64,000 nt of DNA from Rudanella lutea DSM 19387 (GTDB taxonomy: Bacteria; Bacteroidota; Bacteroidia; Cytophagales; Spirosomataceae). Shown here one piece after another: positions 1 to 8,018 of the stretch (position 1 is the first letter of the stretch; the number at the start of each line of letters is the position of its first letter). The notes beneath the pieces were generated by a model. That model ran no database searches. It was not told where the DNA came from and saw only the letters and a program-made list of their open reading frames with translations. The stretch is from assembly GCF_000383955.1 (NCBI RefSeq), contig NZ_KB913013.1, forward strand, positions 1,766,277-1,830,276, read 5' to 3'. Made by a program: the position numbers and the translations under genes.

Positions 1-375
1 GAGTTTTCGACCGGATTTATGGCCGAGGGCTCTTTCATCATCTCTCCACTCAGTTTTTTTACCCAGACGCCCTCCTACGAGTACCTTGAATTACTGGAAG
101 ACAGCCGGTTGTGGGTACTCAGTAAAGGGCAATTAGAGCAACTATACACTCGCTTTATCGAGTTCAACGTTGTTGGCCGATTAATCACCGAGCAATACTA
201 CACCCGGAGCGAATGGCGTGCCCACCAACTCCGAACCCTCAGCGCCGACGAGCTTTATGAGGCCTTCACAAGCGAGTATGCCCCCATACTCAACCGGGTG
301 AGCAATCGACACATTGCTTCATTTTTGGGTCTCACCCCCGAGACCGTTAGTCGAATTCGGGCTAAAAAACGATAA
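1..375 (+). CDS. Crp/Fnr-family transcriptional regulator, 5' end outside the window
   Basis: The reading frame is open from base 1, so the protein begins upstream; the first ATG inside the window (base 19) is internal. The 124 visible residues cover the end of a cyclic-nucleotide-binding-type beta barrel (ISPLSFF...YLELLEDSRLWVLSK), the long dimerisation helix, and a C-terminal winged helix-turn-helix ending in RHIASFLGLTPETVSRIRAK, which is the usual Bacteroidota Crp/Fnr recognition helix. The family are cytoplasmic DNA-binding regulators; the ligand cannot be told from this part. The gene ends before a palindromic repeat and is not in an obvious operon with what follows. Confidence 0.85.
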   Translation, partial: EFSTGFMAEGSFIISPLSFFTQTPSYEYLELLEDSRLWVLSKGQLEQLYTRFIEFNVVGRLITEQYYTRSEWRAHQLRTLSADELYEAFTSEYAPILNRVSNRHIASFLGLTPETVSRIRAKKR

Positions 376-421
376 ACGCTACCAACAGCGGGTATCCTGC
401 CCCGTGTTTGCTTTCTTTTCA

Positions 422-548
422 GCACTGGACATTCGGACTTCAGACACTGGACATTAGACTTACTACCTTTAGATATGGAGGTCTAACGTCTAATGTCCAA
501 CGTCTAATGTCCAACATCTAATGTCCAACATCTAATGTCCAGTACTGA
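422..548. repeat. Palindromic repeat with four 14-bp units (copy 1)
   Basis: Non-coding. One arm holds four tandem 14-base units of the form TCTAATGTCCAACR; the other arm is a degenerate inverted version (ACTGGACATTAGACTTA). A nearly identical element lies in opposite orientation at 42674-42786 but has fewer units. The rest of the 376-625 gap shows no gene. Confidence 0.85.
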
Positions 549-625
549 GGCTTTCTTGATATAGATCAAGTTTTGGGTCGTGCTGTGTCCTCATCTTTAC
601 GAGGTTATCAGATGCTGCCACACAC

Positions 626-1360
626 ATGCACCGTTATTTACGCACACTGCTTATCGGCCTGATTTGCTTCCCGGCCTGCGCTCAGTCAGTCACCATCACA
701 CGCCGTAACCCCACCGAGGTGGTTTATGGGGCCGATTCGGTCAGTATACACCAACTCAGGGCTGAGGTCCAATCGGCCACCAGCTCCACATTTTCTGCAG
801 CCGATCTGAACCGGCTTATGAAACAGTATCCGCTGTTGTTACAACCACACGTCAAAGCCGTGCAGTTTCTACCTCACTTACAGGGGCAGACCGTACAGCC
901 GTTCCCGCTTCGGGCATGGCCAAGCGATCCGGCGTATGCCAACACCATTCAGCAACTCGTAGCCTCGTCGAACCAGAAACACCGCCTATTGGCCTATATG
1001 CTGCTGGCTGCTACCCACGACAATACCTTCGAAAACACACTACTCGACCGAATGAAAACCGATTCGAGCCAGATAGAGCGCGTTTGGTGCGGCATGGCGT
1101 TGCTGCACCTCCGAAGCAGGCACACCACCCCATTGTTTGACTTTGTGATCGCCTTTGAGAACTGGAACAATGTCTTTCTGTTCCCGATGCTGGTCCAGTT
1201 AGATCCAGACTCCCTGCGCCAAACGGCCCACCAGCGTATTCAGAGCACCGTTTTACTGGAACAGATTGTTGCAGCACAGGTACTGGGCTATACACAGGCC
1301 AACCCAAAGACAGAGCAGCTACTCAAACAAAGCGTGCGTACCCTCCCGTTATCGACTTAA
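626..1360 (+). CDS. Secreted HEAT-repeat protein, N-terminal part (broken by in-frame stop)
   Basis: 244 residues beginning with a signal peptide (hydrophobic segment ending in FPACAQS) followed by helical HEAT-like repeats (RLLAYMLLAATHDNTFENTL; AGYTQ-type helices). Translation ends at a TAA at 1358-1360. The same frame continues without any other stop into 1379-2335, and the residues on both sides of the stop fit one HEAT repeat, so this is most likely the front half of a single protein of about 569 residues. The gene is either a recent nonsense pseudogene or reflects a sequencing error. HEAT repeats bind proteins; no partner is evident. Confidence 0.7.
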   Translation: MHRYLRTLLIGLICFPACAQSVTITRRNPTEVVYGADSVSIHQLRAEVQSATSSTFSAADLNRLMKQYPLLLQPHVKAVQFLPHLQGQTVQPFPLRAWPSDPAYANTIQQLVASSNQKHRLLAYMLLAATHDNTFENTLLDRMKTDSSQIERVWCGMALLHLRSRHTTPLFDFVIAFENWNNVFLFPMLVQLDPDSLRQTAHQRIQSTVLLEQIVAAQVLGYTQANPKTEQLLKQSVRTLPLST

Positions 1361-1378
1361 GGGTACGCGATTGCCTCT

Positions 1379-2335
1379 ATGGGCCGTTTGGGTTTGGGCG
1401 ATTTACTACCTGTGCTGAAGCCGTTGGTCGATAGTACCGCAACCCGGCAAATTGCGTTGAGCGCCCTCGCCAACAGCCCGAGCACATCTGACCGGGCGTA
1501 TCTGTTTGACCTGGCTAATCGTCAGGATACCGTTTCTACGGAGGTACTGAGAGCCTTATCTAAATCAAACAAGCCCGAAAGCGTCCGTCACTGGTTGCAG
1601 CTACTGCGCACCCGGCCTCTGCCCACCAACTACTACATTTTTCGGGGAGATCTACCCCTTTTACAAGATGAGGCCCTACTGGACGACTTGCTATTCACGT
1701 TACAAAACCTTTCAAATACCCAAACGCTGTCGCAACTGCTGTGGGCCTTACACGGGCACTCGAACGAACAGGTTACAACCTACCTGATTAGCCAGCTCAC
1801 CCACCCCGACCGGTCGGTGCGGTATGAAGCCGCCACTTCGCTACGAGGCAACAAATCAGCGCTGTTACAAGCCAAACTACCGGGTCTGCTGGCCGACTCA
1901 ACCGGACGAACCGAGTCGCTGCACCATCTGGTGCTAGAGCATGAGTTGGATAGCTTGCAATCCATCTACGAGCAGATTTATCTTAACCCTCACAGCGCCT
2001 ACGAACGCAGTCAGGCGTTACAGTACCTCGGTACCTATACGCGCCCGGCCCACCAATCGCTGTTCTGGCAGGTACTGACTACCCCCACCGCCGACAATTG
2101 GGATACCCGCTCGGCGGCCCTGGGGCTAGGGCGGCTAGGCGATACAGGTGCCATTGAGGCCATCATTGCCGTGAGTCGGCGCGAGCGGGTCGGCAGCGAC
2201 GGCAATGCACAGGCGTATGTGATGGCTTTGGGTATGCTCAAAGGCGAAAAAGCCCGGCAGGAGATCGAAACCTACCGCAATAGCCCCGAAGCCCACATGC
2301 GCGAACTGGCCCGTAAACTCTTGAACGATTGGTAA
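1379..2335 (+). CDS. HEAT-repeat protein, C-terminal part (same frame as the preceding gene)
   Basis: 318 residues of tandem HEAT repeats, for example the unit containing HPDRSVRYEAATSLRG and the later GDTGAIEAIIAVSRRERVG. There is no signal peptide of its own and no separate promoter or spacing before its first ATG, only 18 bases after the upstream TAA in the same phase. The codons between the stop and this ATG (GYAIAS) read as part of a repeat helix. It is therefore best seen as the back half of the secreted HEAT protein starting at 626. If expressed alone it would stay in the cytoplasm. Confidence 0.65.
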   Translation: MGRLGLGDLLPVLKPLVDSTATRQIALSALANSPSTSDRAYLFDLANRQDTVSTEVLRALSKSNKPESVRHWLQLLRTRPLPTNYYIFRGDLPLLQDEALLDDLLFTLQNLSNTQTLSQLLWALHGHSNEQVTTYLISQLTHPDRSVRYEAATSLRGNKSALLQAKLPGLLADSTGRTESLHHLVLEHELDSLQSIYEQIYLNPHSAYERSQALQYLGTYTRPAHQSLFWQVLTTPTADNWDTRSAALGLGRLGDTGAIEAIIAVSRRERVGSDGNAQAYVMALGMLKGEKARQEIETYRNSPEAHMRELARKLLNDW

Positions 2336-2371
2336 GCTATCTGGCGGCAGGCGGTTTTTAGTGCTTTTGTG

Positions 2372-2379
2372 TAGTTTTG
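2372..2379 (+). promoter_or_regulatory. Promoter -7 box (TAGTTTTG) for the epimerase
   Basis: Exact match to the Bacteroidota -7 consensus TAnnTTTG, 19 bases before the ATG at 2399. No clear -33 TTG is seen at the right distance. Confidence 0.5.
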
Positions 2380-2398
2380 CAATCATAACGACTACAGC

Positions 2399-3460
2399 AT
2401 GAAAATCCTCATTACCGGCGGGGCCGGATTTGTCGGCTCCTCGCTGGCTATTGCGTTGAAGAAGAACTACCCCGAGTACACCATTTTTGCGCTCGACAAC
2501 CTCAAACGGCGCGGCTCGGAGCTGAGCCTGGCCCGGCTAAAAGCAGCCGGTATTGAGTTTGTCCATGGCGACATCCGGAGCAAGGAAGACTTCGACAACA
2601 TTCCCGCCGTAGATACCGTCATCGAAGCCTCGGCTGAACCCTCGGTCTTGGCCGGCCTCGATGGCACCCCCGACTACCTGATCAACACCAACTTGTTTGG
2701 TACGGTCAACTGCCTCAACTACGCTCTCAAGCATAAGGCGAGCTTTATCTTCCTGTCGACGAGCCGGGTGTACCCGATCAAAACGATCGAAACCCTCAAT
2801 TTTGAAGAAGCCGATACCCGGTTTGTCCTGACCGACGATCAGCCGGTAGCTGGCGTTTCGAGCAAGGGGATTGCCGAGAACTTTCCGCTCGACGGTGCCC
2901 GGTCGCTCTACGGAACCACCAAACTGGCGTCGGAGCTGCTGATTCAGGAATACAACGAGTTTTACGGTCTCAAAACGGTGATTAACCGTTGCGGGGTACT
3001 TACCGGTCCCTGGCAGATGGGGAAGGTAGATCAGGGCGTGATGGTGCTCTGGATCGCCAAGCACTATTTTGAGCAGCAACTGGCGTATATCGGTTACGGT
3101 GGCACGGGCAAGCAAACCCGCGACATGCTGCATATCGACGATCTGTACCGTCTGATCGACTGGCAACTGCACAACCTCGACGCCGTAAATGGCGAAATTC
3201 TGAACGCCGGCGGTGGTACCGAAAGCAGTGCCTCGTTGCAGGAGCTGACCCAAATTTGCCAGGAAGTAACGGGCAAAACCATCCCGATCAAGGCCGTAAC
3301 CGAAAACCGGGCCGCCGATATCCGGCTCTACATCACCGACAACACAAAGGTGACCCAGCTGACCGGCTGGAAACCCGAAAAAGGGATTCGTGAAATTGTG
3401 ACCGACATTCATGCCTGGCTCGACGAAAACCGGGCCGCGCTGGAGCCTATTCTCAAATAG
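2399..3460 (+). CDS. NAD-dependent epimerase/dehydratase, CDP-paratose 2-epimerase-like
   Basis: A 353-residue extended short-chain dehydrogenase/reductase. The Rossmann motif ITGGAGFVGS is at residues 5-14 and the catalytic YxxxK is YGTTK with Tyr171 and Lys175. The LDNLKRRGSELSL segment, the GDIR loop and the NRCGVLTGPWQMGKVDQGV segment are typical of the CDP-paratose 2-epimerase (tyvelose epimerase) branch, which inverts C2 of a CDP-sugar for surface polysaccharides; the exact substrate is inferred, not shown. It stands alone with its own promoter box and a downstream hairpin terminator. Glycosyltransferases at 8-10 kb could use its product but are not in its operon. Confidence 0.8.
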   Translation: MKILITGGAGFVGSSLAIALKKNYPEYTIFALDNLKRRGSELSLARLKAAGIEFVHGDIRSKEDFDNIPAVDTVIEASAEPSVLAGLDGTPDYLINTNLFGTVNCLNYALKHKASFIFLSTSRVYPIKTIETLNFEEADTRFVLTDDQPVAGVSSKGIAENFPLDGARSLYGTTKLASELLIQEYNEFYGLKTVINRCGVLTGPWQMGKVDQGVMVLWIAKHYFEQQLAYIGYGGTGKQTRDMLHIDDLYRLIDWQLHNLDAVNGEILNAGGGTESSASLQELTQICQEVTGKTIPIKAVTENRAADIRLYITDNTKVTQLTGWKPEKGIREIVTDIHAWLDENRAALEPILK

Positions 3461-3490
3461 ACAACAAGTTGGGGCTAACCCATCAAATCA

Positions 3491-3522
3491 GCAGGGCGGC
3501 ACGTTGTACCGCCCTGCCTTCA
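3491..3522 (+). terminator. Hairpin terminator after the epimerase
   Basis: Perfect 9-bp stem (GCAGGGCGG / CCGCCCTGC) with a 9-base loop, followed by a weakly T-rich stretch. Confidence 0.65.
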
Positions 3523-3618
3523 TTTTATCCCGATTTGGACCCACTCAACCCTTTTTCTTGCACTCCAAGGGTTTTCTTCGGAAGTTTGCGACCCTAAAAC
3601 GTTTGTTTCTACGCAACA

Positions 3619-4434
3619 ATGGATGGACTTTTTACCGCCCAAAACCTTATCAGTCTGCTCACGCTGACCTTTCTGGAAATCGTTCTGGGCATCGACAACA
3701 TTATCTTTATCTCGATTGCCGCCAACAAGCTGGCCAAGCAGGATCAGGCCAAAGCCCGCAACATCGGTCTGGTGTTGGCCATGATCTTCCGGGTGTTGCT
3801 GTTGTTTGGTATTTCGTTGCTGATCGCCCTCTCGGAGCCGTTTACCCACATCGATCTGGGTTGGTTCAAAGCCGCCTTCACGGGTCAGGCCGTTATCCTG
3901 ATTGTAGGGGGCTTGTTTCTGCTCTACAAAGCCACCACTGAAATTCACCACAAGCTGGAAGGCATGTCGGAAAACGAATCACAGTCAGTAGCTGGTGCGG
4001 CTAAAGCGACCGTTTCGAGTGTGGTTACCCAAATCGCCATCATCAACATTGTCTTTTCTATCGACTCGATTCTGACGGCGGTGGGTCTCACCCAAAACGT
4101 ACCCGTCATGATTACGGCCGTTGTGCTGTCGATTTTGATTATGATGTTCTTTTCGGGACCAGTCGGCAAGTTTGTCAACGAGCACCCCAGTATTCAGATG
4201 CTCGGTCTGGCCTTCCTGATCATGATCGGTTTCATGCTGGTGGCCGAAGGCGCTCACCTGTCGGAGTTTGTGATTTTTGACGCCCACATTGGCACCGTAC
4301 CTAAAGGGTATCTGTATTTTGCCATTGCGTTCTCGCTACTGGTTGAGTTCCTGAATATGCAGCTTCGGAAGAAAGCCCCACCGGTTCAGTTGCACGGCTA
4401 CGGCGAAGAAGCACACAAAGAAGGAATGATTTAA
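3619..4434 (+). CDS. TerC-family integral membrane protein
   Basis: 271 residues with about seven membrane segments. The family signature acidic motifs are present: EIVLGIDNIIFIS at about residues 19-31 in the first helix and FSIDSILTAVGL near the middle, which are thought to coordinate metal ions. TerC proteins are linked to tellurite resistance and, in other bacteria, to manganese efflux and metallation of exported enzymes; which applies here cannot be read from the sequence. The acidic loop containing HHKLEGMSENES separates the two halves. It is followed by a palindromic repeat and then nuoN, and has no partner ter genes. Confidence 0.88.
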   Translation: MDGLFTAQNLISLLTLTFLEIVLGIDNIIFISIAANKLAKQDQAKARNIGLVLAMIFRVLLLFGISLLIALSEPFTHIDLGWFKAAFTGQAVILIVGGLFLLYKATTEIHHKLEGMSENESQSVAGAAKATVSSVVTQIAIINIVFSIDSILTAVGLTQNVPVMITAVVLSILIMMFFSGPVGKFVNEHPSIQMLGLAFLIMIGFMLVAEGAHLSEFVIFDAHIGTVPKGYLYFAIAFSLLVEFLNMQLRKKAPPVQLHGYGEEAHKEGMI

Positions 4435-4437
4435 TAC

Positions 4438-4570
4438 TAGTAGGCAGTAATGAGTAGCAGTAGGCAGTGGCAGTAAGCAGTAGCTGACCGCACCGGCGGA
4501 CCGGCAAGAATACTGCCTACTGCCACTGCCTACTGCCACTGCCCCGACTGCCTCACTGCCAACTGCCACT
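4438..4570. repeat. Palindromic microrepeat element (GCAGTAGGCAGT / ACTGCCTACTGC)
   Basis: Left arm reiterates AGTAGGCAGT-type words, right arm reiterates CTACTGCCACTGC; a short GC-rich loop lies between them. The element runs up to four bases before the TTG start of nuoN. Confidence 0.8.
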
Positions 4571-4573
4571 ACT

Positions 4574-6055
4574 TTGTCGTTAATTGATCAACTTCAGGAT
4601 ATTCTCAACAGCCTTGGCGGGTTTGGGCCGGTACTCTGGCTCTGTCTTGCTTTTTCGGCGGGGCTGGTGCTCGATTTGGTCATGTCGTACCGGGTGGGCG
4701 CCGTACAGACCCGGCGTTGGGTAGCAGGTTTCACGGCTCTGAGCCTGTTGGTAGCGGCCGGCTGGACGTTGCTGACACCCGTGCGGGGATACCTGTTTCT
4801 ACACCTGTTGTTTCTCGACAATCAAGCAGTTTTTATTCAGGTTGTTGTGGCACTCACGGGCGCTCTGGTCATTGCTTACGATGCGTTTACCCGTACGCCA
4901 ACGCCCGAGGCCCCTTACTCACCCCTGCACCACCTGCTGATGGGGCTGATAATCGGGCTGTTTCTGCTGAGTACGTCGGTCAATCTGCTGGCTATTTATC
5001 TTAGCCTCGAACTGGTATCCATCAGCTCGTATCTGCTGACCGCCCTGAGCCGCACGCGCCGGGCGTCGGAAGGAGGCATTAAATACATGTTGTTCGGGGC
5101 TATCAGCTCGGCCGTGATGCTGTATGGCATGTCGTTTCTGTACGGTCTGACAGGCACCCTCGAAATCACCAGCACGGTTTTCACCGTAGAACTGGCCAAA
5201 AACAGCGGTTTTGTTATTGCCGTCGCGAGTCTGCTCACCCTTTCGGGCTTTTTATTCAAGCTCTCGCTGGTGCCATTTCACGTCTGGACCCCCGACGCGT
5301 ACGATGCCGCTCCCCTACCCGTAGCCGCCTTTTTTTCTATTGCCCCCAAAGCCGGTGCCCTGCTTGCTCTCATGCGCCTGCTTACGGCCCTGCCGGTGGG
5401 TCAGTTTGTTGACATACAGACTCCGCTGGCGGTGGTGGCGCTGGCCAGTATTACGCTCGGTAACCTGTCGGCCCTGTGGCAAACCGACGCCAAACGGCTG
5501 CTGGCTTACTCGACCATTGCACACGCGGGGTTTCTGCTGGTGGGCGTAGTGGCGCTGAGCGAAGCCGGTTTCGAAGCCGCTTTCTTCTACATGGCCACCT
5601 ATCTTCCCATCAATCTGGCCGCCTTTTTCCTGATCGACCTCCTGGCCCGGCATCATGGTGGTAACCTTCAGATTGGGCAGTTGGCAGGACTCGGCGCCCG
5701 GTTGCCGGTATTGTCCATAGCCCTTACGGTAGTGATGCTCGCACTGGTCGGTTTACCACCAACCGTCGGGTTTACGGCAAAGCTGCTGGCGTTCTCGGCT
5801 CTCTACAACGCCTACGAAACCACCGGCAATGGCTGGTTACTGGCCCTGTTTGCCGTCGGGCTGCTCAATGCCGTGATTTCGCTGGCGTATTATTTAAAAA
5901 TTCCGTTTCTGCTCTTTTTCCGGCCATCTCAGGACTCGTCGGTCATTAAACCCCTGCCGCAAACAGCCGTCTGGCTGGCCGTATCGCTGGCAGCTTTGGT
6001 GGTCATTCTGTTCATTAACCCCGACCGGTTGCTCAATCTGATTGCCGTTTTCTAA
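4574..6055 (+). CDS. nuoN: NADH-quinone oxidoreductase subunit N
   Basis: 493 residues with about 14 membrane helices of the proton-pumping antiporter-like family of complex I. The conserved core is clear: LAFSAGLVLDLV in helix 1, the SLELVSISSYLLTAL helix, KLSLVPFHVWTPDAYDAAP with the key lysine and proline, and KRLLAYSTIAHAGF. No other nuo gene is in the window, although nuoN normally closes the nuo operon, so this copy is displaced. The best start is TTG at 4574, directly against a palindromic repeat; no ATG lies upstream in frame. Function in the inner-membrane pump is well supported by family knowledge. Confidence 0.9.
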   Translation: MSLIDQLQDILNSLGGFGPVLWLCLAFSAGLVLDLVMSYRVGAVQTRRWVAGFTALSLLVAAGWTLLTPVRGYLFLHLLFLDNQAVFIQVVVALTGALVIAYDAFTRTPTPEAPYSPLHHLLMGLIIGLFLLSTSVNLLAIYLSLELVSISSYLLTALSRTRRASEGGIKYMLFGAISSAVMLYGMSFLYGLTGTLEITSTVFTVELAKNSGFVIAVASLLTLSGFLFKLSLVPFHVWTPDAYDAAPLPVAAFFSIAPKAGALLALMRLLTALPVGQFVDIQTPLAVVALASITLGNLSALWQTDAKRLLAYSTIAHAGFLLVGVVALSEAGFEAAFFYMATYLPINLAAFFLIDLLARHHGGNLQIGQLAGLGARLPVLSIALTVVMLALVGLPPTVGFTAKLLAFSALYNAYETTGNGWLLALFAVGLLNAVISLAYYLKIPFLLFFRPSQDSSVIKPLPQTAVWLAVSLAALVVILFINPDRLLNLIAVF

Positions 6056-6109
6056 AGGACAATCCGTCAACTTGTATCACCACAAATGCAGGCCCATTTT
6101 CACTCATCA

Positions 6110-6206
6110 ATTCGTGAGAATTAGCCTAATCCGTGTCATCCGCGTGCCCATTAGCCAATTGAACGCAGATAGCGCGACTTGGGCGGATGCACGCTAATCG
6201 CTGCGT
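6110..6206. repeat. Degenerate palindromic element (ATCCGCGTG / GGCGGATGCACGC words)
   Basis: Arms contain ATTAGCCTAATCCGTGTCAT and an inverted set around GGCGGATGCACGCTAAT. The match is loose. The surrounding 6056-6427 gap otherwise holds only the terminator at 6255. Confidence 0.5.
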
Positions 6207-6254
6207 TTCACCATCGGGAGCAGCTCTCAGCGGGAAAATGGGTAGTTAAATTGC

Positions 6255-6291
6255 AAAAAAGGCCTCCTGCACAAATACAGGAGGCCTTTTT
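6255..6291. terminator. Strong intrinsic terminator
   Basis: Stem AGGCCTCCTG / CAGGAGGCCT with an 8-base loop, an A-run before it and a T-run after it, so it can act in both directions. Confidence 0.85.
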
Positions 6292-6427
6292 CTACGTATA
6301 TACGGCCTAAACTGTCAAAATTGTAAGTAGTTATGCTTAACCATCCCGTCCACCGACAAAGCCAATACCACGCACGTTCCGAATTTTTTATAAATTCACA
6401 TCTCCCTTTATAAACATCCTATCCACT

Positions 6428-7852
6428 ATGACTAAACTTCTCCGTATCAGTTACTTATTGGGCCTATCGGCGAGCCTTTCACTGCCAGCGGTAGCACAAA
6501 TGGGCTTTAACTCGCCCTCAGGTGTTCGGCCAACGCAGGATCTGGAGATATACAGCCGCAACGGATTTGCCGTTCAACGCCGGTACCAGTACGCCAATGC
6601 CGACCCCAACGCCAGCATCAATAATTTGAGCTGTGCCAGCCCCACACCCGATCTGACTACGGCTGCTGGTACCCTGAAAGACCCGGCAGGCGATGGCAAC
6701 TATTCGGCAGGTATCAACTGTGCCCAGAAGATAAGCGTACCAACCACGATCAATGGCGTGCCTACGGTTGGTATCGAGCTGATTTTCGACGACCTGGACA
6801 CCGAACCGCTGGCCGATTACATCTCTATTCGGGACGCCAACGGATTCGAGCAGCTATTTTCGGGCAATACCCCAACCCGCTACATTGTTTTGTCGTCGGA
6901 GGCTACAATCCGTTTCGTCACCAACGGCAATGCTACCGTTGGGCGTGGATTTCGCCTGCGTTGGCGGGCCCTGCTCGATGAACCCTCTACCAGCCCGGCA
7001 CCCATTACGTTCGGGGCAGCCATGCAGTTCGATGTGTTCCGTAGCTCGTTTAAGGCCGGTTTTGCCAATGTGAGCAGTGGGTTCAACTCCCTGGCCCTCG
7101 GCTATTTCAACGTAGCCAGCGGAGCCAACGCATCGGTATTGGGTAGCAACAACGTGGCCAGCGGATACGGCACCACCGTGATGGGTAGTGGCAACTCGGC
7201 CAATGGGTTTCTGGCCTCTACCATGGGCACGCAGAACGTAGCCAGTGGCGATTACTCGTCGGCTATGGGCAGGCTTGTATCGACCAATAGCCAAACAGGC
7301 TCGTTTATTATTGGCGATGCCGACCCCAACAACAGCGGCCTGACCACCAGCACAGCTGCCAATCAGTTTACGGCCCGTTTTGCGGGCGGCTACCGGCTAC
7401 TTACTACCAGCGGCACGAGTGCCAACGGAGCGGTATTGGCTCCCAATGCATCGTCGTGGGCTACTATTTCGGACTCGACTAAGAAAGAAAACTTCCGCCC
7501 GGTCGATGGGGCCAGTTTGCTCCAGAAAATAGGGGCCATGCGGGTTGGTACATGGAATTACAAAGGACAGGCGGGTATCCGGCACTACGGGCCGATGGCG
7601 CAGGATTTCTTCGCGGCCTTTGGGCGCGACGGCCTCGGCACCATTGGATGCGATACTCTGCTCGAAAACCACGACTTTACGGCCGTGACCTTTACCGCTG
7701 TACAGGCATTGGTCAAAGAAAATGAGCAGTTGAAAGCCGAAATTGCCCGCCTGAAAGCCGATGCCACCCGAGCCGATAACCGACTCAATGCGCTCGAAAA
7801 CGTGTTGCTCAACAAAAAAGAGCGGGTGAGTGCCGTCCGACGGAAGCGGTAA
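6428..7852 (+). CDS. Secreted surface protein: CUB-like domain, YadA-type head repeats, S74 chaperone domain
   Basis: 474 residues with a signal peptide (cleavage near AVAQ, residues 21-24). Residues about 69-180 resemble a CUB domain: C69 and C98, FDDLDTEPLADYISI and the terminal GRGFRLRW strand. Residues about 208-290 are trimeric-adhesin head repeats (SLALG, SVLGS, TVMGS, STMGT, SAMGR, spaced about 14 residues). Residues about 346-430 are an S74 intramolecular chaperone/peptidase domain with its SDSTKKENF motif and GPMAQDFFAAF, which trimerises and can self-cleave phage tail spikes and some bacterial adhesins. The end (about 430-465) is coiled coil. It is probably a trimeric exported adhesin-like protein; the ligand is unknown. 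Confidence 0.8.
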   Translation: MTKLLRISYLLGLSASLSLPAVAQMGFNSPSGVRPTQDLEIYSRNGFAVQRRYQYANADPNASINNLSCASPTPDLTTAAGTLKDPAGDGNYSAGINCAQKISVPTTINGVPTVGIELIFDDLDTEPLADYISIRDANGFEQLFSGNTPTRYIVLSSEATIRFVTNGNATVGRGFRLRWRALLDEPSTSPAPITFGAAMQFDVFRSSFKAGFANVSSGFNSLALGYFNVASGANASVLGSNNVASGYGTTVMGSGNSANGFLASTMGTQNVASGDYSSAMGRLVSTNSQTGSFIIGDADPNNSGLTTSTAANQFTARFAGGYRLLTTSGTSANGAVLAPNASSWATISDSTKKENFRPVDGASLLQKIGAMRVGTWNYKGQAGIRHYGPMAQDFFAAFGRDGLGTIGCDTLLENHDFTAVTFTAVQALVKENEQLKAEIARLKADATRADNRLNALENVLLNKKERVSAVRRKR

Positions 7853-7873
7853 TGGATGATTTTTAACGTGATA

Positions 7874-7901
7874 GGGGCGCAACGGCAAGCCGTTGCGTCC
7901 C
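7874..7901. terminator. Hairpin between convergent genes
   Basis: 12-bp stem (GGGGCGCAACGG against CCGTTGCGTCCC, one G-T pair) with loop CAAG. There is no long T-run, so termination is probable rather than certain. Confidence 0.5.
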
Positions 7902-7925
7902 TATTCAGGTACTTAGGCAGAAGAA

Positions 7926-8014
7926 ATGTACGGTGAATAACGTAGAATGAACAATGAAATAGCTGTTTGTCAGGAGATAAACTAATGATTCATTGTGCAT
8001 TTTACATTATCCAT
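7926..8014. repeat. AT-rich palindromic microrepeat (AATGTAAAATG class)
   Basis: Arms of degenerate GAATGAACAATG / CATTGTGCATTTTACATT words around a core with GCTGTTTGTCAGGAGATAA. The core is related to those at 24573-24682 and 45968-46074. Confidence 0.75.
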
Positions 8015-8018
8015 TCAT

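Noticed and set aside
422-548. CRISPR-like array (four short direct repeats)
   Set aside because: Units are 14 bp, directly adjacent, without spacers, and part of a palindrome that recurs at 42674; no cas genes are present.
1358-1360. Programmed stop-codon read-through or recoding in the HEAT gene
   Set aside because: No downstream stimulatory structure is evident, and a nonsense mutation or base error is simpler.
2537-3412. Long open frame of 291 codons on the minus strand opposite the epimerase
   Set aside because: It lies wholly inside a well-supported gene, has no domain pattern, and is expected from the codon bias of GC-rich DNA.
6794-7294. Minus-strand frame opposite the head-repeat region of the surface protein
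   Set aside because: Repeat-rich coding DNA produces an open antisense frame; no start context or motif.
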